Positions 54,504 to 63,035 of a stretch of 64,000 nucleotides of DNA are shown here, one piece after another. This stretch comes from Pseudomonadota bacterium (lineage in GTDB: Bacteria > Pseudomonadota > Gammaproteobacteria > Burkholderiales > Burkholderiaceae_C): contig JAFEDY010000036.1 in NCBI GenBank assembly GCA_018241405.1, forward strand, positions 62,001 to 126,000. Reading direction: 5' to 3'. The position numbers and the translations under genes are program-made. The notes under the pieces were generated by a model that did not search any database, was not told the origin of the DNA, and saw nothing but the letters and a program-made list of their open reading frames with translations. Within the stretch, counting starts at the first letter, position 1. Each line of letters starts with the position of its first letter.

Positions 54504-54740
54504 CTATGGCGTGGCGGCGGCCGGGTCATCGGCCAGCGCATCGACGGCCTTGCCCACGCCCGTGCCGACGAGCCTTGCCGTGCCCACGGCCGCGTCCGCG
54601 GCCAGGCCGACGGCCGACGCGGTGACGCTGACGGCCGTGCTCGTCACCATCACCACGGTGCAGCCCGGCAGCAGCAGCGCCAGGCACAAAAAAGCCCCCA
54701 GGCATTGGGGGCGAGCAAGCATGCGGCGCATGGTCTGCAT
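54504..54740 (-). CDS. Small lipoprotein overlapping the metG stop
   Basis: A 78-residue lipoprotein. The signal ARPQCLGAFLCLALLLPGC ends in the lipobox LPGC (Cys27), followed by a short Ala/Val/Thr-rich mature part (TSTAVSVTASAVGLAADAA, GTGVGKAVDALADD). Its ATG shares one base with the metG stop (TGATG), so it is translated by coupling. I recall a small-lipoprotein family of this look, but the function is unknown. Confidence 0.75.
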   Translation of the reverse strand: MQTMRRMLARPQCLGAFLCLALLLPGCTVVMVTSTAVSVTASAVGLAADAAVGTARLVGTGVGKAVDALADDPAAATP

Positions 54741-56806
54741 CAGTGAATGCGCATGCCCGGCTGTGCGCCCGGGAAGGGCTCCAGCACGTAGATGCCCGGC
54801 TGCGTCTTCTCGTCGGCGTGGCTGGCGGCCAGCACCATGCCCTCGCTGACGCCGAACTTCATCTTGCGCGGTGCGAGGTTCGCCACCAGCACCGTGAGCT
54901 TGCCCACGAGCTGCTCGGGCCGGTACATGCTGGCGATGCCCGAGAACACGTTGCGCGTGCGGCCTTCGCCGGCGTCCAGCGTCAGCTGCAGCAGCTTGGT
55001 CGAGCCTTCGACGGCCTTGCATTCGGCGATTTTTGCGATGCGCAGGTCCACCTTGGCGAAATCGTCGATGGTGATGGTGGGGGCGATCTCCTCTCCGCCG
55101 GGCGTGACCTTTTCCACCACCGCCTCAGGCAGGGCGAACAGGGCATCGAGCTGCTTTTCCTCCACGCGCTGCATCAGGTGCTGGTACTGGCCGATCTGGT
55201 GGCCCGCGCCCAGCGCCCGCTCCACATCGGCAAACTGCTCGGGCGGCACGATGAGGAAGTGGGCCACGTCGGCCGCCACCTGGGGCAGCATGGGCTTCAG
55301 GTAGATGGTCAGCATGCGGAAGGCCTCGATGCAGGTCGTGCACACATCGTGCAGGCGCGCCTCCATGCCCTCCTTACGGGCCAGCTCCCAGGGCTTGTTA
55401 GCGTCCACATATTCGTTCACGCGGTCGCACAGCTGCATGACATCGCGCGCGGCGCGGGCCGTGTCGCGCGCCTCGTAGGCGGCGACGATGCCGTCCTTTT
55501 GCGCGCGCAGCTGGGCCAGCAGGGCCTGGCCGTCCTCGCTCACCTGGCCCAGCCGGCCGTCAAAGCGCTTGAAGATGAAGCCGGCCGCGCGGCTTGCGAT
55601 GTTCACGTACTTGCCGATCAGGTCCGAGTTCACGCGCAGCATGAAGTCCTCGGGGTTGAAGTCGATGTCCTCGTTCCTGCCGTTGAGCTTGGCGCCCAGG
55701 TAGTAGCGCAGCCACTCGGGGTTCATGCCCAGCGCCAGGTACTTGAGCGGGTCCAGGCCCGTGCCGCGGCTCTTGCTCATCTTCTCGCCGTTGTTCACGG
55801 TCATGAAGCCGTGCACGCAGATCTTGGTCGGGGTCTTCCTGCCGCTGAACTTGAGCATGGCGGGCCAGAACAGCGTGTGGAAGGTGATGATGTCCTTGCC
55901 GATGAAGTGGTACTGCTCAAGCGCCGGGTCGGCCATGTAGGCCTCGTAGTCCTCGCCGCGCTGGTTCAAAAGGTTCTTCAGCGACGCCAGGTAGCCCACG
56001 GGCGCGTCCAGCCACACGTAGAAGTATTTGCCCGGTGCGTCGGGGATGGCTATGCCGAAGTAGGGCGCGTCGCGCGAGATGTCCCAGTCGTCCAGGCCGG
56101 TGCTGGTGCTGCCGTCGGGGTTGGTGCGCGTGCCGAACCACTCCTTGATCTTGGCGGCGACTTCCGGCTGCACATGCACGCCGTCCTGCGTCCATTCCTG
56201 CAGAAACTCCACGCAGCGCGGGTCGGACAGCTTGAAGAAGAAATGCTCGGAGGTCTTCAGCTCGGGCCTGGCGCCCGACAGCGCCGAATACGGGTTGATG
56301 AGCTCGGTGGGCGCGTACACGGCGCCGCAGCTCTCGCAGTTGTCGCCGTACTGGTCCTTGGCGTGGCAGCGCGGGCATTCGCCCTTGATGAAGCGGTCGG
56401 GCAGGAACATGTTCTTCTCGGGGTCGAAGAACTGCTCTATGGTGCGTGTCTCGATGAAGCCGGCGGCCTTGAGATCCAGGTAGATCTGCTGCGACAGTGC
56501 GTGGTTTTCCGGGCTGTCGGTGTTGCTCCAGTTGTCGAAGGCGATGTGAAAACCGTCCAGGTACTGCTTGCGCCCGCTAGCGATGTCGGCCACGAACTGC
56601 TGGGGCGTCTTGCCGGCCTTTTCGGCGGCAATCATGATGGGCGCGCCGTGGGCGTCGTCGGCGCCCACGAAGTTGACCGCAGCGCCCTGCATGCGCTGCG
56701 CACGCACCCAGGTGTCGGTCTGGATGTATTCCATGATGTGGCCGATGTGGAAGTTGCCGTTGGCATACGGCAGGGCGGTGGTGACGAAGATCTTGCGTGC
56801 GGTCAT
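54740..56806 (-). CDS. metG: Methionyl-tRNA synthetase
   Basis: A 688-residue class I synthetase that charges tRNA-Met. HIGH is in NGNFHIGHI at 17-25. The zinc knuckle is [18 protein letters not shown] near 145-160. KMSKS is in [10 protein letters not shown] near 338. The C-terminal 110 residues form the EMAP/Arc1-like tRNA-binding fold ([19 protein letters not shown]). Full length for the E. coli type. Followed by the coupled small lipoprotein. Confidence 0.97.
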   Translation of the reverse strand: MTARKIFVTTALPYANGNFHIGHIMEYIQTDTWVRAQRMQGAAVNFVGADDAHGAPIMIAAEKAGKTPQQFVADIASGRKQYLDGFHIAFDNWSNTDSPENHALSQQIYLDLKAAGFIETRTIEQFFDPEKNMFLPDRFIKGECPRCHAKDQYGDNCESCGAVYAPTELINPYSALSGARPELKTSEHFFFKLSDPRCVEFLQEWTQDGVHVQPEVAAKIKEWFGTRTNPDGSTSTGLDDWDISRDAPYFGIAIPDAPGKYFYVWLDAPVGYLASLKNLLNQRGEDYEAYMADPALEQYHFIGKDIITFHTLFWPAMLKFSGRKTPTKICVHGFMTVNNGEKMSKSRGTGLDPLKYLALGMNPEWLRYYLGAKLNGRNEDIDFNPEDFMLRVNSDLIGKYVNIASRAAGFIFKRFDGRLGQVSEDGQALLAQLRAQKDGIVAAYEARDTARAARDVMQLCDRVNEYVDANKPWELARKEGMEARLHDVCTTCIEAFRMLTIYLKPMLPQVAADVAHFLIVPPEQFADVERALGAGHQIGQYQHLMQRVEEKQLDALFALPEAVVEKVTPGGEEIAPTITIDDFAKVDLRIAKIAECKAVEGSTKLLQLTLDAGEGRTRNVFSGIASMYRPEQLVGKLTVLVANLAPRKMKFGVSEGMVLAASHADEKTQPGIYVLEPFPGAQPGMRIH

Positions 56807-56881
56807 CGGGGTGGCTCTCCAGCCGCCCCGGGGTTTCGGGACGGAACCCGCGATTTTAGGGCGGCTTGCGTCGGTGGGCGG

Positions 56882-58120
56882 TCAGTAGCTCGGCAGGCGC
56901 ACGGGGTTGCCGCGGTCGTGCCAGCCGAAGAAGGCGCAGACCTCGGCGCGCCGCGCCAGCGTGTCGGCGCGGCCCAGGGCCATGAGGGCGCGCGTGTAGC
57001 CGTGCTCGAACAGCAGGTAGCTGGCCAGGGCGCCATTGCCGCCGTCGGGCCGGTCCACATGCATGCCCAGGGTGTTCAGCAGGGCGCGAATGGTGCGCGG
57101 CAGCTCGCACACATGGCGAGCGGCCAGCTCGTCCAGGCTTTGGGAGGGCTGGAGCACCAATAGCTGCAACGGGCGCAGCGGAACCTGGCCGCGCTGCTCG
57201 GGCGTCAGCAGCGACAGGACATGGTTGATGTGCTGCACATGGTTGATGTCAACCGCCAGGGCGTCCAGGAAGATGTTGGACAGCGCATGGCCCGCGACCA
57301 GGGACAGGGCCGGATAGGGCTGCTGCGTGCCGACGGCGCAGGGCGGGGGCGCTGCGTAGGCGCGGCTGGTGCCCACCACCAGCAGGCGCTCTGCGCCCAG
57401 GTGGATGGCGGGCGCGAGCGGCGAGGTCTCGCGCATGGAGCCATCGCCAAAAAATTCCGTATGCCCGTCTATGGCCAGGGGCGCGGCCGGGAACACCAGC
57501 GGAATGGCCGATGAGGCCAGCAGGTGCGCATGCGTGATGGGCCCGCGCACCGACTTGCGCAGCGTATGCGCCCAGGGCTGCTGGGCATCGCCGGCATCGA
57601 AGAAGGCCACATGCTGGCCCGAGCTGTAGCTCGATGCCGTGACGGCTAGCGCGCGCAGGTAGCCGGCGTGGATCAGGTGCGGCACGCGCGCCAGCGGCAC
57701 GAGCTGCTCCAGCAGCTGCGCCAGCGGCGCGTTGTTGAGCAGCGAATGCGGGTGCATGTGGTGCCAGCGCGTAAGCGCCCAGCCCAGCGACAGCAGCGTC
57801 AGCCAGTGCGCGCCGCGGCGCAGCACGTTCAGGTAGTCGGCGTGGTAGACCTGCTGCGCATGAAAGCTCGCCCACACGCGGGCGATGCGGCGCACGCTGT
57901 GGTCGAACTGGTCGGCCCCGCTGGCCAGCGCGGCGGCATTGATGGCGCCGGCCGAAGTGCCGGTGAGGATGGCAAACGGCGAGGGCCCATGCCGCTCGCC
58001 GCAGGCCGCGCGCAGGGCGGCAATGGCCTGCAGAGCCCCCACCTGGTAGGCCGCGCGGGCGCCGCCGCCGGTGAGCACCAGCGCCGTGGTGGCATGGGGT
58101 GGCGCGGCGGGGTGGGCCAT
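56882..58120 (-). CDS. Patatin-like phospholipase
   Basis: A 412-residue lipid acyl hydrolase. The oxyanion loop is TGGGARAAYQVG (17-28), the nucleophile Ser56 is in GTSAGAI, and the catalytic Asp226 is in FFGDGSM, completing the Ser-Asp dyad. A C-terminal region (SLLTPEQRGQVPLRPLQLLV) after about 300 is of the type seen in cytosolic RssA-like patatins. There is no signal peptide. The start at 58120 excludes a low-quality upstream extension that runs into a tandem repeat. Confidence 0.9.
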   Translation of the reverse strand: MAHPAAPPHATTALVLTGGGARAAYQVGALQAIAALRAACGERHGPSPFAILTGTSAGAINAAALASGADQFDHSVRRIARVWASFHAQQVYHADYLNVLRRGAHWLTLLSLGWALTRWHHMHPHSLLNNAPLAQLLEQLVPLARVPHLIHAGYLRALAVTASSYSSGQHVAFFDAGDAQQPWAHTLRKSVRGPITHAHLLASSAIPLVFPAAPLAIDGHTEFFGDGSMRETSPLAPAIHLGAERLLVVGTSRAYAAPPPCAVGTQQPYPALSLVAGHALSNIFLDALAVDINHVQHINHVLSLLTPEQRGQVPLRPLQLLVLQPSQSLDELAARHVCELPRTIRALLNTLGMHVDRPDGGNGALASYLLFEHGYTRALMALGRADTLARRAEVCAFFGWHDRGNPVRLPSY

Positions 58121-58127
58121 GGTGGTG

Positions 58128-58155
58128 GCTGCGTGGTGCTGCGTGGTGCTACGTG
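58128..58155. repeat. Short tandem repeat upstream of the patatin gene
   Basis: About two and a half copies of TGCGTGGTGC in a row. They overlap the stop of the Mrr-like gene (58149) and lie just before the patatin start. Confidence 0.5.
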
Positions 58156-58736
58156 GTTTCGGCCTCGGCCTTGAGCAGCAGGGTGGCCAGCGCATCGCCT
58201 TCGAGCAGCACCAGACCGTTGTCACGCGCGAAGCTGCGCGCATTCTCGCTCACCGTGCCGGCCAGCGCCACATACACGCCGGCGCGCGCGCCCTCGCGCT
58301 GCACTTCGGCCTGCAGCTCGCGCAGCGGCTCCACGCCGTGGCTGGCGGCCTTGTAGCGGCGCGCGGCGACGAGCATGACCCGGCCGTCCTTGGCAATGCG
58401 CAGGTCGCTGCCGCGGCCATCGGTGCGCTGCACCTGCTGGCCCTCGGCGCGCCAGGCGCGTTCCAGGCGGTCGGCGAACGCGCGCCAGGGCATGTTGCCC
58501 GCTTCCTGCAGCGCGGCCTGCACGCGCGCCGCACTGGGCGCCCGCCACTGGCGCCAGGCGGCAATGCAGCCGATGACCGCCACGGGCAAGGCGCCCACGG
58601 CGGCAAATGGCACCAGATGGACCGGCAGCAGCGCGCCGCAGAGCAGCACGATGGCGGCGGCAATGGCAAAGCTGACCCACCAGGGCGAGCGCAGCAGGAT
58701 CGCGAAGCCCGAGTTCGGGGCCATCTTCAACTTCAC
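58149..58736 (-). CDS. Membrane protein with Mrr-type (restriction endonuclease-like) domain
   Basis: A 195-residue protein. Two membrane segments (about 17-35 and 38-60) are followed by a cytoplasmic domain. The pattern LERAWRAEGQQVQRTDGRGSDLRI, then GRVMLVAARRYKA, is that of the Mrr_cat fold (Asp in GSDL; the usual Q/E-x-K strand reads VAARRYK, so the second acidic residue is missing). NARSFARDNGLVLLEGDALA closes the domain. It may be a catalytically weak family member. The GTG at 58736 has AAGGA at good spacing; an ATG at 58724 is possible. Confidence 0.7.
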   Translation of the reverse strand: MKLKMAPNSGFAILLRSPWWVSFAIAAAIVLLCGALLPVHLVPFAAVGALPVAVIGCIAAWRQWRAPSAARVQAALQEAGNMPWRAFADRLERAWRAEGQQVQRTDGRGSDLRIAKDGRVMLVAARRYKAASHGVEPLRELQAEVQREGARAGVYVALAGTVSENARSFARDNGLVLLEGDALATLLLKAEAETT

Positions 58737-58815
58737 GGGGGGTTCCTTGGGTTGTGTGTGTTTGAGGCGGGAGACTAACTGAGGTTTCTGGGGCGGGGTT
58801 ATTTGTTTTGAGGGT

Positions 58816-59078
58816 GGCTGGCCGGGCCTCGCCCCGGCGGGCGACCTATTTTTCTTGCACGCGCAAGAAAAGTAGGCAAAAGAAACGCGCCCCAAGTCTG
58901 CGACCCCTTCGCTGCGCTGCGGGGCAAACCTGTGTCGGGGCGCTTGCGGGGTGTGCCGCAGGTTGCCCGTAGCGCAGCGAAGGGACACGGACCGCAGGGT
59001 CGCCCTTTCTTTGCTTACTTTTTTTTGGCGAAGCAAAAGAAAGTGAGTGCGCCGCCGGGCGCACATCCCGGCCAGCCG
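58816..59078. repeat. 263-bp MITE-like element with 11-bp terminal inverted repeats
   Basis: GGCTGGCCGGG (58816-58826) is repeated inverted as CCCGGCCAGCC (59068-59078). Inside are further near-palindromic arms: AGAAAAGTAGGCAAAAGAAA on the left and TTTCTTTGCTTACTTTTT on the right, and TTTGGCGAAGCAAAAGAAAG. No protein is encoded. It fills the 358-bp gap between the Mrr-like gene and the LysR gene. The end sequence recurs as the core hairpin at 27862-27888. Confidence 0.65.
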
Positions 59079-59094
59079 CACCCAAAAACACCCC

Positions 59095-59982
59095 CTACCC
59101 AAACCGCTCCAAGATCAAATCCCGCACCCGTCCCGCCACCGGCGTCAGCGGAAACTGCCGTGGCCAGGCCACGGTGAGGTGGGTGCGCAGCTCCACGCCC
59201 TGAAGCGGCACCAGCGGCGGCAGCGCAGACGAGGCCAACTGCGCAAAGCTCTGCGGCGCAAAGGCCACGCCCTGGCCGTGGTGCGCCATCCGCAGCATGG
59301 GCAGGGTCTCGCCACCCCAATACACCACGTTGGGCACGAAGCCCGCCTGCTGGCAGGCGCGCAGCACCATGTCGGAGATGCCGGTGCCCAGCGGCGAGCG
59401 GTGCAGCAGAAAGCGGTCGTGGCGCAGGTCCTCCAGGCGCACCTGCACGCGCCCGGCCTGGGGGTGGCCGGGCGGCAGCGCCAGCCACAGGGGCTCGTCC
59501 ATGATGACGCGCGTCTCCAGCTCGGGCGTGGTGTATTCGCTGCGCGAGATGATCAGGTCCAGGCTGCGCTCCCGCAGGCGCTGCAGCATGTAGCCGGCCT
59601 CACCCTCCTGCACATGGATCGTGATGTCCAGGCCGCTCTCGCGCAGGCCCTCCATGACGGCGGGCATGACGAACAGGCTGGCCGCCGTGGCGCAGCCGAT
59701 GTGCACGGTGCCGCGCGCGCCCTGCTCGGCCTCGCGCAGCTCGCGGCGCATGGTCTCCAGGCTGGCCAGCAGCGACTTGGCGCGCAGGTAGAACAGCTCG
59801 CCCGTGGCCGTAGGCACCAGCCGGTGGCCGCTGCGGTCGAACAGCGTGACGCCCAGTTCGTCCTCCAGCTTGCGCAGCAGCATGCTCAGCGGCGGCTGCG
59901 TCATGTGCAGGCGCGTGGCGGCCGCCGACACGCTGCCCTGCTCGTAGACGGCGACAAAGCATTTCAGGCGATGCTCATCCAT
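59095..59982 (-). CDS. LysR-family transcriptional regulator
   Basis: A 295-residue regulator. The N-terminal winged helix is RLKCFVAVYEQGSVSAAATRLHMTQPPLSMLLRKLE (residues about 5-40), followed by the two-lobe effector domain (TVHIGCATAASLFVMPAVM, LLHRSPLGTGISDMV). It is divergent from the Bug receptor gene across 116 bases. It probably controls the Bug, amidohydrolase and M81 peptidase genes in response to a pathway intermediate. Confidence 0.94.
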   Translation of the reverse strand: MDEHRLKCFVAVYEQGSVSAAATRLHMTQPPLSMLLRKLEDELGVTLFDRSGHRLVPTATGELFYLRAKSLLASLETMRRELREAEQGARGTVHIGCATAASLFVMPAVMEGLRESGLDITIHVQEGEAGYMLQRLRERSLDLIISRSEYTTPELETRVIMDEPLWLALPPGHPQAGRVQVRLEDLRHDRFLLHRSPLGTGISDMVLRACQQAGFVPNVVYWGGETLPMLRMAHHGQGVAFAPQSFAQLASSALPPLVPLQGVELRTHLTVAWPRQFPLTPVAGRVRDLILERFG

Positions 59983-60098
59983 ATATTTCTCGAATACATA
60001 CAGACTAAATATATATTAGACATTGGCAAGATGGCTTCCTACACTGCGGCGCAATGCGGCTTTCGACCGCGCATCACAAGCCCACAGGAGACAACGCC
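59983..60098. promoter_or_regulatory. AT-rich divergent control region between lysR and the Bug receptor gene
   Basis: The stretch 59983-60030 is strikingly AT-rich (ATATATTTCTCGAATACATA, then CTAAATATATATTAG) and contains several T-N11-A type matches, the usual LysR binding pattern. Exact operator and start sites cannot be fixed by eye. CAGGAGACAACGCC is the ribosome site for the Bug gene. Confidence 0.5.
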
Positions 60099-61088
60099 AT
60101 GCAACGTATTCGCCGCCAGCTGGCAGGACTGGCCGTGCTGACCTGCCTCGCTCCCATCGCCGGCCTGGGTATGGCCCAGGCCCAGGCCGACTGGCCCAAG
60201 CGCACCATGAAAGTCGTGGTGCCCTACCCCGCAGGCGGCACGGCCGACGCCATGGGGCGCATGGTGGCCAACAAGCTGGGCCAGGCGCTCAAGGTCAGCG
60301 TCATGGTGGAGAACATTCCTGGCGGCGCCACCGTGCCCGGCGCGCTGGCCGTGATGCGTGAGCCGGCCGACGGCCACACCCTGTTCATGGCCAGCGACGG
60401 TACGCTGAACATCAACCGCTGGCTGCTCAAGGATGTGCGCTACGACGGCGACCGCGACTTCACGCCCGTGACCGTGCTCAACAGCTACCCGCACTGGCTC
60501 ATCGTCAATTCCCAGGGGCCGTACAAGAGCCTTGACGACCTGGTCAAGGCCATGCGCGCCAAGCCGGGCAAAGTGTCCATCAGCGTCAACACCATAGGCG
60601 GCTCGGCCCATCTGGCGCTGGACAACTGGCGCCGGCAGAACGGGCTGGACTTCGAGATCGTGCCCTACCGCGGCTCGCCCCCGGCCGTCACCGACCTCAT
60701 AGGCGGCCACACCGACGCCCACATGGACGTGGTGGGCTCGTCCATCGCCCATGCGCGCAGCGGCCGGGTGCTGCCCGTGGCGGTGCTGCAGGACAAGGCG
60801 ATAAAGGAATTCCCCAAGGCCATCACGCAAGACCCCAAGGATCCCAAGGCGCTGGTGGTGCAGTCCAACCTGTCGGTGGTAGTGCGCAGCGGCACGCCGC
60901 AGGCGGTGGTGGACAGGATTTATGCGGCGCTGCAGGCAAGCGCCAAGGACGCCGATGTCGTCAAGACCATGGACACGCTGAGCCTGGACGCAGTGCTGCT
61001 GGAGCCCGCCAAGGCCAAGGCCTTTGTGCTGCAGGAGACCCAGCGCTATCGCACGCTGGTGGAGCAATCGGGACTGGAAAAGCAGTAG
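60099..61088 (+). CDS. Bug/TctC-family periplasmic solute-binding receptor
   Basis: A 329-residue exported protein. The signal peptide (LAGLAVLTCLAPIAGLGMAQA) is followed by the hallmark WPKRTMKVVVPYPAGGTAD and the second lobe PADGHTLFMASDG. First gene of the divergent unit next to lysR. No TctAB membrane genes are in the window, as is usual for Bug orphans. The ligand may be the compound cut by the amidohydrolase that follows, or its product. Confidence 0.92.
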   Translation: MQRIRRQLAGLAVLTCLAPIAGLGMAQAQADWPKRTMKVVVPYPAGGTADAMGRMVANKLGQALKVSVMVENIPGGATVPGALAVMREPADGHTLFMASDGTLNINRWLLKDVRYDGDRDFTPVTVLNSYPHWLIVNSQGPYKSLDDLVKAMRAKPGKVSISVNTIGGSAHLALDNWRRQNGLDFEIVPYRGSPPAVTDLIGGHTDAHMDVVGSSIAHARSGRVLPVAVLQDKAIKEFPKAITQDPKDPKALVVQSNLSVVVRSGTPQAVVDRIYAALQASAKDADVVKTMDTLSLDAVLLEPAKAKAFVLQETQRYRTLVEQSGLEKQ

Positions 61089-61222
61089 CGCGCAGGCACG
61101 GCTGTTACATGCCATGCCTATGCAGCGCCACCTGCGCGTTGCGACAGTTGCCCGGCGCATTCGAGCCAGGCCATGATGCCGCGCCGACCGTACCCATCGA
61201 CAAACTTTTAGGAGACACCGCC

Positions 61223-62977
61223 ATGAACACCACCTCATCCTCCAGACTTTCGCTTTGCGGCCGCCATGCCAACTACGCCTTGCGCGAATTTCCGTACCCG
61301 GCGCGCGTCGCGGTGCTGGCCCTGGCAAGCGCCCTGGCCCTGGTTGCACCCCCGGCCCGCGCCGACGCCGAGGCCCAGCTCGTGTACCGCAACGGCACCG
61401 TGCTCACCATGGACGCGCAAGACCGCATGGCCCAGGCCGTTGCCGTGCGGGACGGCAAGATCCTCGCGGTGGGCCAGAACGAGGACGTGGGCCGGCTCAT
61501 AGGCGCCGGCACCCGTGTCGTCGATCTGGCGGGCAAGACGCTGATTCCCGGCATCTACGACGCCCACAGCCACCTCTCGCTGACCGGCATCTGGGGCATG
61601 TTCGATGCCAACCTGAACAGCCCGCCCATAGGCAGTGTCAAGACCATGGACGAACTGCTGTCCCAACTGCGCGCACAGCAGGCCAAGGTGGGGGCCGACG
61701 CCTGGGTCACGGGCATGGGCTACGACGATTCGCTGCTGTCCGAGAAGCGCCACCCCACCCGCGCAGACCTGGACCAGGTCTCGGCCACCCAACCCATCGT
61801 CATCACCCATATCTCCGGGCACTTTGCGGTAGCCAACAGCGCCGCACTGGCAGTGGCCGGCATCACGGCGCAAACGCCCAACCCCGAGGGCGGCGTGATC
61901 CGCAGGGACGCCCAGGGCGAGCCCAATGGCGTGCTGGAAGAAACGGCGCTCTACAAGGTCACCCAGCGCCGCCCGGCATTGAGTGAGGCGCAGCTGCAGC
62001 AGGCGCTGCGCTATGCCAGCCGCATGTATGCCGAACGCGGTGTGACCACCGCCAACGACGGTGCCTCCCGGCCGGTCAATATGCGTGCACTGGAAAGCCT
62101 GGCCCGCGCCGGCGAGTTGCCGGTGCGCGTAGTGGCCTGGCCCATGTTGGAGACGATGAAAGAGATCGACCAGATCGAGTTCAAAAGCGGACGCATCAAA
62201 ATCGGCGGCATCAAGGATTTCGCTGACGGCTCGATCCAGGGCTACACCGGCTACCTGTCGCAGCCCTATCACACCCCCCACCACGGCGACGAAGGCTACA
62301 AAGGCTTTCCGCGCCAGGACCGGGAAAAGCTGGCGGAACGCGTGAAGACGGTCTATCGGGCCGGCCGGCAGTCGCTGATCCACGCCAACGGCGACGAAGC
62401 CATCTCCGACGTGCTCTACGCCTTCCGCAAGGCGCAGGAAGCCTACCCCCGCAAAGACGCCCGGCCGGTGGTCATCCATTCGCAAATGGCGCGCGAGGAT
62501 GAGCTCGATGAGATGAAGGCCCTGGGCGCCATACCTTCGTTCTTCGTGCTGCACACCTACTACTGGGGTGACCGCCATCGCGACGTCTTCATCGGGCCCG
62601 AGCGCGCCTCGCGGATCAGCCCTACCCGCTCGGCACTGGAGCGGGGCATGCGCTTCACCCTGCACACCGACACGCCCATCGTGCCCATGGAGCCCATGCG
62701 CCTGATCTGGTCGGCGGTGAACCGCACCTCCACCAGTGGCGCCACCATCGGCGCGGCGCAGCGCATCACCCCCATGCAAGCCCTGCGCGCGACGACGATC
62801 GACGCTGCCTACCAGAACTTCGAGGAGCAGACGCGCGGCTCGATCGAACCCGGCAAATGGGCCGACCTGGTCGTGCTGTCGGCCAACCCCACGACCATCG
62901 ATCGGCAGGCGATCAAGGACATCCGGGTGCTGGAGACCGTGCTCGAAGGCCAGTCCGTCTACCGCGCGCCGCAGTGA
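61223..62977 (+). CDS. YtcJ-like amidohydrolase with signal peptide
   Basis: A 584-residue metal-dependent hydrolase. The N-terminal 50 residues have a long basic lead and hydrophobic stretch (VAVLALASALALVAPPARA), indicating export. The amidohydrolase_3 features follow: GKTLIPGIYDAHSHLSL (the HxH metal pair), FADGSIQGYTG, LIHANGDEAI and TLHTDTPIVPMEPM with the metal Asp. Substrate is unknown; family members cut amides, ureas or cyclic imides. GGAGACACCGCC precedes the ATG at 61223. Confidence 0.88.
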   Translation: MNTTSSSRLSLCGRHANYALREFPYPARVAVLALASALALVAPPARADAEAQLVYRNGTVLTMDAQDRMAQAVAVRDGKILAVGQNEDVGRLIGAGTRVVDLAGKTLIPGIYDAHSHLSLTGIWGMFDANLNSPPIGSVKTMDELLSQLRAQQAKVGADAWVTGMGYDDSLLSEKRHPTRADLDQVSATQPIVITHISGHFAVANSAALAVAGITAQTPNPEGGVIRRDAQGEPNGVLEETALYKVTQRRPALSEAQLQQALRYASRMYAERGVTTANDGASRPVNMRALESLARAGELPVRVVAWPMLETMKEIDQIEFKSGRIKIGGIKDFADGSIQGYTGYLSQPYHTPHHGDEGYKGFPRQDREKLAERVKTVYRAGRQSLIHANGDEAISDVLYAFRKAQEAYPRKDARPVVIHSQMAREDELDEMKALGAIPSFFVLHTYYWGDRHRDVFIGPERASRISPTRSALERGMRFTLHTDTPIVPMEPMRLIWSAVNRTSTSGATIGAAQRITPMQALRATTIDAAYQNFEEQTRGSIEPGKWADLVVLSANPTTIDRQAIKDIRVLETVLEGQSVYRAPQ

Positions 62978-63035
62978 CCTTGCACACCCCGCCGGCAGAC
63001 CGGCATGGCCTACCCCCGCTGCAGGACATCCGCCC

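Noticed and set aside
56821..56880. Extra small gene between metG and the patatin gene
   Set aside because: Only 75 bases, no start with a ribosome site, and no similarity; treated as spacer.
58846..59091. Small basic protein encoded within the 263-bp element
   Set aside because: The frame is formed by the palindromic repeat itself. Both strands give similar Lys/Arg-rich products, as expected from inverted repeats.
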